5,838 nt of DNA from Gammaproteobacteria bacterium (GTDB lineage: Bacteria > Pseudomonadota > Gammaproteobacteria > Granulosicoccales > Granulosicoccaceae): NCBI GenBank assembly GCA_020444765.1, contig JAGRHW010000073.1, positions 6,443 through 12,280 on the forward strand. Reading direction: 5' to 3'. The notes below the pieces were generated by a model. The model was not told the origin of the DNA, searched no databases, and worked only from the letters and a program-made list of their open reading frames with translations. A program made the translations under genes and the position numbers. Below are positions 1 through 5,320 of this stretch, piece after piece. The number at the start of each line of letters is the position of its first letter. Position 1 is the first letter of the stretch.

Positions 1-86
1 CTTTTGCCGGCGATGTGCGGATCGTGTTTGTCGCAAGAGCCTATCTTCAGGACGCAATCGCCGTGGAGCAAAAGTTAAATGCCTGA
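1..86 (+). CDS. C-terminal end of an unidentified protein (partial, cut by window edge)
   Basis: One of the three forward frames (codons beginning at base 3) reads as a plausible protein tail of 27 residues, ending in ...DAIAVEQKLNA and a TGA at 84-86. Its codon choice (many GCC, GTG, GAC, ATC) matches the genes downstream, and the hydrophobic strand-like run VRIVFVARAYL looks like folded protein. The stop lies 8 nt inside the next ORF, which is typical of translationally coupled genes in one operon. The other two frames give Cys/Arg-rich or low-quality peptides. I do not recognise the family, and too little remains to assign one. The call rests on frame quality and the overlap only. Confidence 0.5.
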   Translation, partial: FAGDVRIVFVARAYLQDAIAVEQKLNA

Positions 87-1320
87 TTGGCGCGAGACCC
101 TGGAAAATTTGCCGGACGGTTATTCGACAGGCATTTATAAAGGAAATAAATATCAGATAAACAAGGAGTCCTTTGTAAACGGGCGGGTGCTCAAGCTGTT
201 CGCCCGCCAACTGGGCGGTAGTGATTTTATCAGCCTGAACTACTACCGTGGCAAGGCGAAAAACTGGCTGAAACCCTGTGAAATGCCGGCGCAAAAAGTC
301 GTTGCTTTTCTCACCGATGTAAGTTTAACAACGCAAGGAGTCGTAGACATGCTTGACTGGAACGATGTCATTCGCTTTGCCAATCACGGCAATCCCGCGC
401 CGGACCGGACGGTGCGCAAAACCGAGACCGAATGGCGCGAGCTATTGACCGATGAGCAATATCATGTGACGCGGCAAAAAGGCACCGAGCGCGCCTTCAG
501 TTCGAACATGTGCAGCCTGTTCGAGCCGGGTTTGTATTGCTGTGTCTGTTGCGATACCTTGTTGTTCGATTCCGGTGAAAAGTTTGAGTCGGGCACCGGT
601 TGGCCTTCGTTTACCCAGCCGATAAAAGCCAATGCCGTCGCTTATCATCAGGACGGTTCGCACGGTATGTCGCGTATCGAAACCACCTGTAATACCTGTG
701 AAGCGCATCTCGGCCATGTCTTTCCGGACGGCCCGCCGCCGAGCGGTTTGCGTTATTGCATGAACGCGGTGGCGCTGAAAAAACTGGAATCACGGGTCGA
801 GAAGGCCACTTTCGGCGGCGGTTGTTTCTGGTGTACCGAGGCGTTGTTCCGTGAGCTCGATGGTGTGCTTTCGGTGGAAAGCGGCTACAGCGGCGGCGAA
901 ACGGACTATCCGGATTACCGTTCGGTTTGTAGCGGCGATACCGGTCATGCCGAGGTGATTCAGGTGTTGTTCGACCCGGATATCATCAGCTATCGTGATT
1001 TGCTGGACGTGCATATGACAAGCCATGATCCGACCACGCTGAATCAGCAGGGCGCGGATCAGGGCACGCAATACCGCAGTGTCATTTTTGTGCACGACGA
1101 CCAACAGCGCGAAGTTGCTGAAGACTTGCTGGAATCCCTGCAGGACAGCTTCGATGATTCCATCGTCACCGAAATCGAGACCTTCGAGCGTTTTTACAAG
1201 GCGGAGGATTATCATCAGGATTACTACAATCAAAACCCTGGTGAAGGCTATTGCCAGATGGTGATCAACCCGAAGCTAAGCAGCTTTCGTGAAACCTATC
1301 GTGACAAACTTGCAAAATAA
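79..1320 (+). CDS. msrBA: Bifunctional methionine sulfoxide reductase B/A with an extra N-terminal module
   Basis: The 413-residue product reduces both epimers of methionine sulfoxide. Residues 1-78 form a small conserved module (YxGxKYxIxK, FARQLGGSDFISLNYY, LKPCEMPxQKVVAFL). I recognise it as a ~85-aa family often annotated as a peptide methionine sulfoxide reductase; its own activity is unclear. Residues 91-235 are MsrB (R-epimer): two zinc CxxC pairs at C155/C158 and C204/C207, SGTGWPSF at 171-178, HLGHVFPDGPPPSG, and catalytic Cys227 in RYCMN. Residues 243-410 are MsrA (S-epimer): GGGCFWC with nucleophile Cys249, GHAE at 289-292, and recycling Cys392 in GEGYCQ. There is no signal peptide, so it should be cytoplasmic and use thioredoxin. 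The ATG at 79 has GGAG at 65-68 and overlaps the upstream gene. A second strong start is at 349 (residue 91), so the true gene may be split there. The Msr domains are certain; the fusion is not. Confidence 0.93.
   Translation: MPDWRETLENLPDGYSTGIYKGNKYQINKESFVNGRVLKLFARQLGGSDFISLNYYRGKAKNWLKPCEMPAQKVVAFLTDVSLTTQGVVDMLDWNDVIRFANHGNPAPDRTVRKTETEWRELLTDEQYHVTRQKGTERAFSSNMCSLFEPGLYCCVCCDTLLFDSGEKFESGTGWPSFTQPIKANAVAYHQDGSHGMSRIETTCNTCEAHLGHVFPDGPPPSGLRYCMNAVALKKLESRVEKATFGGGCFWCTEALFRELDGVLSVESGYSGGETDYPDYRSVCSGDTGHAEVIQVLFDPDIISYRDLLDVHMTSHDPTTLNQQGADQGTQYRSVIFVHDDQQREVAEDLLESLQDSFDDSIVTEIETFERFYKAEDYHQDYYNQNPGEGYCQMVINPKLSSFRETYRDKLAK
335..351 (+). promoter_or_regulatory. Internal ribosome binding site and start codon for the MsrB-MsrA part
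   Basis: AAGGAG at 335-340 is followed after 8 nt by ATG at 349-351, which is Met91 and falls exactly at the beginning of the MsrB domain. This site is stronger than the one at the ORF start. The 12 codons between the two modules simply translate this signal (TDVSLTTQGVVD). In the +1 frame, TAA stops sit just upstream at 320-322 and 326-328, as expected at an ordinary gene boundary. Ribosomes probably start here and make a 323-aa MsrBA, whether or not the longer fusion is also made. Confidence 0.65.
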
Positions 1321-1382
1321 GCGCTCGATAAGAGACGTCTTAAACAGGCCGCCGGATCAAACTGAAATCCATAATGTTACCT

Positions 1383-1412
1383 GGGTCTGTTCAGGCCCGA
1401 CAGGTTTGACCC
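1383..1412 (+). repeat. Weak inverted repeat between msrBA and the hydrolase-OsmC gene
   Basis: GGGTC at 1383-1387 pairs with GACCC at 1408-1412, and TGT/ACA can extend the stem with a bulge. No T-run follows, so it is not a convincing terminator. The 140-nt gap around it holds no ORF and no clear promoter, so cotranscription of the two flanking genes stays possible. Confidence 0.2.
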
Positions 1413-1460
1413 GGATGTGAGGCAGTCACGAGCGCATCCATATCACCAGGATTCAATACA

Positions 1461-2666
1461 ATGAAAACAGAAAAAATACGTATTAAAAACCGCAACAATG
1501 TCACCCTGAATGCGATGCTGGATTTGCCGGTCATCGGCAAACCGCTGGCCTATGCCATGTTCGCCCATTGTTTTACCTGCTCAGGCAATTTTCGTCCGGT
1601 CCGACAGATCAGCGAACAATTGGTCCAACTCGGTTTTGCAGTGTTGCGTTTCGATTTTACCGGCCTCGGGCAGAGCGAAGGCGAATTCGCCGACAGTCAT
1701 TTTTCCGCCAATGTCGACGATCTCGAAGACGTGTTTCAATACCTGGCGGACAATCATCAGGCGCCGGAGCTGTTGATCGGGCATTCCCTCGGCGGGGCGG
1801 CGGCGATTGTCGGCGCTGCCCGGTTTGCGCCGGTCAAGGCGGTTGTGACCATCGGCACGCCGGCCACGGTGCAGCACACCACCAGACACTTTTCCCATCA
1901 GCTCGACGAAATCGATGAAAAAGGCGAGGTGATGGTGAATATCGGCGGCCGGCCGTTCACGATCAACAAAAATTTTGTCGAACAATTCGCCAAAACGGAC
2001 CTGCCGCAGGTAGTGAGCTCGCTGAAAAAGCCGCTATTGATTCTGCACTCGCCGGTCGACCGCATTGTCGATATCGAAAACGCCCAGCAGTTGTTTCAGC
2101 AGGCGTTTCATCCCAAGAGTTTTATTTCGCTGGATCAGGCCGATCATCTGTTGAGTGAAGACGCCGACAGCCGCTATGTCGGTTCGGCCATCGCCGGCTG
2201 GGTGCAGCGTTACCTGCCGTTGCAAAAACCCGAACCGCTGGATACCAAAGGCGAGCAACTGGTGGCCCAACTCAAACCGGCTGAAGACGGTTTTACCACC
2301 ACGCTGCAAACCAGTCTCCACACCTTTATTGCGGACGAACCGGCCAGCGTCGGCGGCGCCAATCTCGGCCCGACACCTTACGAACACCTGTCCGCCGGAC
2401 TGGCCGCCTGCACGGCGATGACGTTGAAAATCTATGCCGAAAGCAAAAAGTGGGATTTGCAGGAAGTACTGGTCTATATCTCCCACAACAAACGGCATAT
2501 CGACGATATGGGCAAAAAGACCTTTCTCGACGTGATCGAAAAAAAGCTGGAAATCGTCGGGAATCTGGACGAGGAGCAACGCCTGAAACTCAAGGAAATC
2601 GCCTCGAAATGTCCGGTGCATAAAACCCTGCTGGGGGAAGTGGTGATTGATACCGAGTTGTTATAA
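1461..2666 (+). CDS. Alpha/beta hydrolase fused to an OsmC-family peroxidase
   Basis: The 401-residue protein has two domains. Residues 1-252 are an alpha/beta hydrolase: a DFTGLGQSEG turn at 65-74, the nucleophile elbow GHSLGG with Ser109, a probable acid Asp200 (HSPVD) and catalytic His229 (ADHL). Residues 260-401 are an OsmC/Ohr-type domain with the redox Cys pair Cys317 (LAACTAM) and Cys384 (SKCPVHKTL), and a GPTPYEHLSAGLAACT core. OsmC proteins reduce organic hydroperoxides through these cysteines; the natural substrate of the hydrolase half is not known. This domain order is a recurrent bacterial fusion. There is no signal peptide, so it is cytoplasmic. The start has AGGA at 1448-1451, 9 nt upstream. 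Its position 140 nt after msrBA fits a shared oxidative-stress role. Both active sites look intact. Confidence 0.92.
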   Translation: MKTEKIRIKNRNNVTLNAMLDLPVIGKPLAYAMFAHCFTCSGNFRPVRQISEQLVQLGFAVLRFDFTGLGQSEGEFADSHFSANVDDLEDVFQYLADNHQAPELLIGHSLGGAAAIVGAARFAPVKAVVTIGTPATVQHTTRHFSHQLDEIDEKGEVMVNIGGRPFTINKNFVEQFAKTDLPQVVSSLKKPLLILHSPVDRIVDIENAQQLFQQAFHPKSFISLDQADHLLSEDADSRYVGSAIAGWVQRYLPLQKPEPLDTKGEQLVAQLKPAEDGFTTTLQTSLHTFIADEPASVGGANLGPTPYEHLSAGLAACTAMTLKIYAESKKWDLQEVLVYISHNKRHIDDMGKKTFLDVIEKKLEIVGNLDEEQRLKLKEIASKCPVHKTLLGEVVIDTELL

Positions 2667-2754
2667 CGAACTGCTTAAAATATCAAGTTTGTCCCTTGTT
2701 CATCCTAGAAGCTAACCCTACGAATCTGGTTTGCTGATTGCGGTGCTTGTTGAG

Positions 2755-2783
2755 TTGACAAAGACCTCTTTGGTTCCTATCTT
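2755..2783 (+). promoter_or_regulatory. Sigma70-type promoter for the lipoprotein operon
   Basis: A perfect -35 TTGACA (2755-2760) is separated by exactly 17 nt from TATCTT (2778-2783), which matches 4 of 6 bases of the -10 consensus including the key TA and final T. It lies in an AT-richer 259-nt intergenic stretch. Transcription would start near 2790 and leave a leader of about 135 nt before the CsgG-family gene. It is the best promoter candidate in the window; no experimental start is known. Confidence 0.55.
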
Positions 2784-2798
2784 AAGCGGCCTTATCGA

Positions 2799-2811
2799 TT
2801 GCACCATGCAA
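2799..2811 (+). repeat. Short perfect inverted repeat near the predicted transcription start
   Basis: TTGCA-CCA-TGCAA has two perfect 5-base arms around 3 bases, about 10 nt downstream of the predicted start of transcription. It could be an operator half-site pair or a small leader hairpin. Such short repeats arise easily by chance, so the call is weak. Confidence 0.25.
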
Positions 2812-2925
2812 GGGTCTATATTTACTTGCTGAGTTGGCGGTTGTCGATGGCGTTGGATAGATACGGCGTTCTGCACTGCTGGCTGGATAACCTATTTAAT
2901 CTGTAGTAGACCAGGAATAATATTC

Positions 2926-3609
2926 ATGCGAACTCAATGGAAAAAAGCGCTTACGCCGCTGACAGCCGCGGTGCTGGCGGTGGCTGTGGCCGGTTGTGCC
3001 ACTCAGGAAACACACCGCGAAGTTACGCCACAGCAAACCGCCAGCGTCAACACGCAGTACCAGGGTGAAAAAAGCGTGCTGGTGGTAGGCAAGTTTCAGA
3101 ATCGTTCCAATTATATGCAGGGTATTTTCTCGAGCGGCGACGATATGCTTGGCAATCAGGCCAAGACCATACTCAAAACCCACCTGCAGCAGACGAATCG
3201 CTTTGCCGTGGTCGATCGCGAAAACATGGATGAAATGCGCAGGGAAGCGGAATTCAATGCGCAAACGCAGGAGATTGTCGGCGCACGCTATGTGGTTGCG
3301 GGTGACGTCACCGAATTCGGCCGGAAAACCGTAGGGGACAGGCAGCTCTTCGGTATTCTCGGTTCTGGGAAAAAACAGCTTGCCTATGCGAAAGTCTCGC
3401 TGACGATCTCGGACACAAAAACATCCGCCATTGTTTACTCGACACAGGGTGCGGGTGAGTATGAACTTTCCAACCGTGAGGTGCTGGGCTTCGGTTCGAC
3501 GGCGGCTTATGACGCGACGCTGAATGGCAAGGTGTTGAATTTTGCCATCATAGAGGCCGTCAACAACATCGTCGAGGACCTTGAAAGCGGCGCCTGGCAG
3601 ATCGAGTAA
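2926..3609 (+). CDS. CsgG/HfaB-family outer-membrane lipoprotein
   Basis: This 227-residue protein starts with a lipoprotein signal (basic MRTQWKK, hydrophobic stretch, VAGC with lipidated Cys24); Ala at +2 predicts outer-membrane sorting. The CsgG domain follows: strand SVLVVGKFQNRS (50-61), GNQAKTILKTHLQQTNRFAVVDREN (by parts, 76-100), VGARYVVAGDVTEFG (118-132) and AYAKVSLTISDT (153-164). Compared from memory with E. coli CsgG, both membrane beta-hairpin regions (about 132-155 and 173-197) are represented, though shorter. Tyr63 and Phe68 fall where CsgG has constriction residues Tyr51 and Phe56. CsgG forms a nonameric secretion pore for curli subunits, but no curli genes are here, so the cargo is unknown. 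AGGA at 2913-2916 supports the ATG. It is the first gene of a three-lipoprotein operon. Family certain, pore function inferred. Confidence 0.9.
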   Translation: MRTQWKKALTPLTAAVLAVAVAGCATQETHREVTPQQTASVNTQYQGEKSVLVVGKFQNRSNYMQGIFSSGDDMLGNQAKTILKTHLQQTNRFAVVDRENMDEMRREAEFNAQTQEIVGARYVVAGDVTEFGRKTVGDRQLFGILGSGKKQLAYAKVSLTISDTKTSAIVYSTQGAGEYELSNREVLGFGSTAAYDATLNGKVLNFAIIEAVNNIVEDLESGAWQIE

Positions 3610-3612
3610 GCG

Positions 3613-3972
3613 ATGGAATCAGTCAAGACAGCGCTGTTGTTGTCCGTATTGCTGACGGCCGGCTGTGCCACCAATACAAGCCTGTATTATTGGGGCGATT
3701 ATGAGGATATGCTTTATGACATGCATATCAACCCCGGTTCGGTAGACCCGTTCACTCAGATAGAGCGCTTAACCACGGATATTCCACAAGCCGAAAGTGA
3801 AGGAAAACCGATCGCCCCGGGCGTACACGCACATCTCGGCATGGCGTATGCCGCCAACGGCGATATGCCACAGGCCAGAAGTGCATTCCTGACGGAAAAG
3901 GCGTTGTTCCCCGAATCCGCCATCCTGATTGATGGTTTGATCAAGCGCTCAATGCCCGAGGGCGCGCAATGA
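3613..3972 (+). CDS. DUF4810-family lipoprotein with a TPR-like segment
   Basis: The 119-residue product has a short lipoprotein signal ending LLTAGC, with lipidated Cys18 and Ala at +2, which predicts outer-membrane placement. The mature part begins with the aromatic stretch SLYYWGDYEDMLYDM (23-37), characteristic of DUF4810 proteins. It ends with a helix-turn-helix resembling one tetratricopeptide repeat (about 71-103, HAHLGMAYAANGDMPQARSAF). Such a repeat suggests a protein-protein contact role, perhaps as adaptor between the two flanking lipoproteins; no biochemical function is established. It starts 3 nt after the stop of the CsgG-family gene with only a weak ribosome site (GAG at 3604-3606), so translation is probably coupled. 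Its own stop overlaps the next gene in ATGA. Confidence 0.87.
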   Translation: MESVKTALLLSVLLTAGCATNTSLYYWGDYEDMLYDMHINPGSVDPFTQIERLTTDIPQAESEGKPIAPGVHAHLGMAYAANGDMPQARSAFLTEKALFPESAILIDGLIKRSMPEGAQ

Positions 3973-4601
3973 AGATTATTCACACCCTTGCCGTCATTCT
4001 GTTTGCATCAACTCTCGCTGGCTGCGCGGTTCAAAGCTACGATTATTCGGCGCTGGAGCAAAGCAAGCCGCGTTCGATTCTGGTCATACCGCCTGTCAAT
4101 GACTCCGTCGAAGTCAACGCGCCTTATGTGTTTCTCTCAACAATCAGCAAACCTTTGGCAGAGAAAGGCTATTACGTATTTCCGGTGGGTGTGATTGACG
4201 AGTTTCTGAAACAGAACGGTTTACCGACACCCGCGGAAATGCATACGGTACCACTGGAGAAATTCCGCGAGAACATCGGGGCCGATGCCGTGCTGTATGT
4301 GAACATTCTTGAGTGGGGGCAGAAGTTCCAGCTCCTCAGTTCCAATACGGTCGTCAGTGCCGAAGCCAGGCTGGTCGATGCCCGAAACGGAACCTTGCTT
4401 TGGGAAACCCACATCCAGGGCACGCAATCGTCCGACAGTAATGGTGGTGGGCTTGTAGCGGCGCTCATTGGCGCGGTAGCGCAGCAGGTAGCGGGCAGTC
4501 TGGCGGACTATACGAAGGCGCTGTCAGCAACGGCGAGCAGTCAGGCAATCAATGACACGCAGACCGGCCTTTTGCCTGGCCCTTATGCCCGGCAGGAATA
4601 A
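3969..4601 (+). CDS. GNA1162-family (DUF799) outer-membrane lipoprotein
   Basis: The 210-residue protein has a textbook lipobox LAGC with lipidated Cys19 and Ala at +2. The family signature PRSILVIPPVNDSVEV lies at 34-49, followed by VFPVGVIDEFLKQNGLPTPAEM (in two parts, 70-91), IGADAVLYVNILEWG (103-117) and ARLVDARNGTLLWETHIQG (133-151). A Gly-rich amphipathic tail (158-185) precedes a polar C-terminus. The best-known relative is the Neisseria meningitidis surface antigen GNA1162, encoded beside DUF4810 and CsgG-like genes in the same order; its function is unresolved. The secondary-structure order matches the CsgG-family protein two genes upstream, suggesting a shared fold. The start overlaps the preceding stop by 4 nt and has GAGGG at 3958-3962. 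It closes the operon. Confidence 0.9.
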   Translation: MKIIHTLAVILFASTLAGCAVQSYDYSALEQSKPRSILVIPPVNDSVEVNAPYVFLSTISKPLAEKGYYVFPVGVIDEFLKQNGLPTPAEMHTVPLEKFRENIGADAVLYVNILEWGQKFQLLSSNTVVSAEARLVDARNGTLLWETHIQGTQSSDSNGGGLVAALIGAVAQQVAGSLADYTKALSATASSQAINDTQTGLLPGPYARQE

Positions 4602-4676
4602 TCTTCAGGCTCTGCCGGACGATTACTGAAAAAACCGGCCGGTCAACGGAGTGCGGGATTCCGGGTAATTGGGTCG

Positions 4677-4706
4677 GGAAAGCGAATTATCGGCAATCGC
4701 TATTCC
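4677..4706 (+). terminator. Bulged hairpin downstream of the lipoprotein operon, possible terminator
   Basis: GGAAAGCGA (4677-4685) pairs with TCGCTATTCC (4697-4706) through 9 base pairs with one bulged A. Two more inner A-T pairs can form around a loop of about 6 bases. The stem is 75 nt after the last lipoprotein gene. Only CTTAGG follows, not a T-run, so rho-independent termination is doubtful; it may instead protect the transcript 3' end. Confidence 0.3.
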
Positions 4707-4859
4707 TTAGGCAGGAAGCGCCACAAAGTAGCAGGCGTTGATACGCCAATCCCGAGGGTGCCTGACAGTTGAATGGGCCATCGGCATGGAGGTGTTGTTG
4801 TCATCGCCTCACGGTCTTGGAAGCAGGTGGCGCTCAATGCTGCCCGGCCTATGTCAGCG

Positions 4860-4868
4860 TGCTATGCT
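4860..4868 (+). promoter_or_regulatory. Extended -10-like element upstream of the small exported protein
   Basis: TGC-TATGCT fits the TGn extended -10 pattern, 30 nt before the ATG at 4899. The expected -35 position shows no match to consensus. An extended -10 can work without a good -35, but the support is a single short motif. Confidence 0.25.
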
Positions 4869-4898
4869 CGTTACACGATATTGCGAGGTTGGAGCGCG

Positions 4899-5189
4899 AT
4901 GGCGCGACTGTGCTTTCTGATCCTGTTTGCAGTGGTGATTTGTCTGCCACTTGATGCGGCGCCTACGTGCCTTGTCGGGAAGGGTTGCATGCACTCAAAT
5001 CATACACATGGCGCGGGGCTCTCTTTCTGTGAACAGGGCCGCGTGAATTGTTGCGCCAGTGGTGTGCAGGCGCTCGTACCAGCTGAATGGGCCCAGGAGA
5101 GGGTACCGCAACGCATGTTGTTCGTAGCTCTTCGAGCTTACTCTTTTTATCCTTCACCGACTTTCCCGCCGGATACAACACCCGATTGA
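4899..5189 (+). CDS. Small exported Cys/His-rich protein of unknown family
   Basis: The proposed 96-residue product begins with a signal peptide (MARLCFLILFAVVICLPLDA), with likely cleavage near DAA-PT around residue 21. The mature part carries Cys24, Cys30, Cys44, Cys51 and Cys52 and a His cluster (H32, H35, H37 in CMHSNHTHG), which could bind metal or form disulfides. The C-terminus is aromatic and Pro-rich (AYSFYPSPTFPPD), loosely like the tails of small periplasmic proteins in metal-efflux loci; this resemblance is from memory and weak. I chose the ATG at 4899 because GAGG at 4885-4888 precedes it and the signal peptide starts there. The same frame is open back to 4773, but those 42 residues would bury the signal peptide. 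The cytochrome c gene starts 131 nt downstream. Function is unknown; metal handling is a guess. Confidence 0.55.
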   Translation: MARLCFLILFAVVICLPLDAAPTCLVGKGCMHSNHTHGAGLSFCEQGRVNCCASGVQALVPAEWAQERVPQRMLFVALRAYSFYPSPTFPPDTTPD

Positions 5190-5268
5190 GGCTGTTTGCC
5201 CGGCGCCGTCCTACCCGACACAGACAGTAGGCTGGTTCCGGATTGGTTCAATAAAACGCCTTTATCAC

Positions 5269-5292
5269 GGGTTTGCAGGTGGCTGCGAGCCC
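5269..5292 (+). terminator. Strong hairpin between the small exported protein and the cytochrome c gene
   Basis: GGGTTTGCAG (5269-5278) pairs along its full length with CTGCGAGCCC (5283-5292), 10 base pairs including two G-U, closed by the 4-base loop GTGG. It ends 28 nt before the cytochrome ATG. The following TTGGCTATTA is only weakly T-rich. It may terminate the upstream transcript or act as a 5' leader structure for the cytochrome. Confidence 0.4.
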
Positions 5293-5320
5293 TTGGCTAT
5301 TATCCAACCAGGGGAAATTC

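Larger units (their letters stand above)
4602..4898. other. Non-coding stretch between the lipoprotein operon and the small exported protein
   Basis: No reading frame here has a ribosome site, codon pattern or recognisable protein sequence. The stretch carries a 10-base palindrome ACCGGCCGGT (4634-4643), a bulged hairpin (4677-4706), a small hairpin GGCGT-TGAT-ACGCC (4734-4747) and an extended -10-like element (4860-4868). None is decisive. It is probably an operon boundary with termination and promoter signals. Confidence 0.5.

Noticed and set aside
1..78. Alternative frame ending in TAA at 76-78, directly abutting the ATG at 79
   Set aside because: Its translation is rich in Ser/Pro/Cys and looks non-coding; the frame ending at 86 reads as a normal protein tail.
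293..297. A5 run as a programmed frameshift site in the N-terminal msr module
   Set aside because: Shifting there would destroy the conserved KVVAFL sequence that follows in the present frame.
790..1233. Open frame on the - strand (147 codons) opposite the MsrA domain
   Set aside because: It is antisense to a certain MsrA domain, and the protein has no known motif.
1581..1985. Open frame on the - strand (134 codons) opposite the hydrolase domain
   Set aside because: It is antisense to the conserved alpha/beta hydrolase core, with no ribosome site or family signature.
2034..2621. Long open frame on the - strand (195 codons) opposite the OsmC half of the fusion gene
   Set aside because: It lies wholly antisense to a strongly conserved protein with intact catalytic motifs, gives no recognisable protein, and is explained by the codon bias of the + strand gene.
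4634..4643. Palindrome ACCGGCCGGT as a terminator or operator
   Set aside because: A 10-base GC palindrome with no loop and no T-run is common by chance in DNA of this composition.
4773..4898. Upstream extension of the small exported protein to an ATG at 4773
   Set aside because: The extra 42 residues would place the signal peptide in the middle of the protein. The nearest purine-rich site is about 15 nt from that ATG, whereas the ATG at 4899 has GAGG at good spacing.
5296..5303. TATTAT (5298-5303) as a -10 for the cytochrome gene
   Set aside because: It has no acceptable -35 at 16-19 nt, and the implied transcript would start on top of the ribosome site at 5310-5314.
5273..5320. TTG start extending the cytochrome c by 16 residues
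   Set aside because: The extension would begin inside the strong hairpin 5269-5292 with no ribosome site. ATG 5321 has AGGGG at 5310-5314 and a natural basic N-terminus before the membrane segment.
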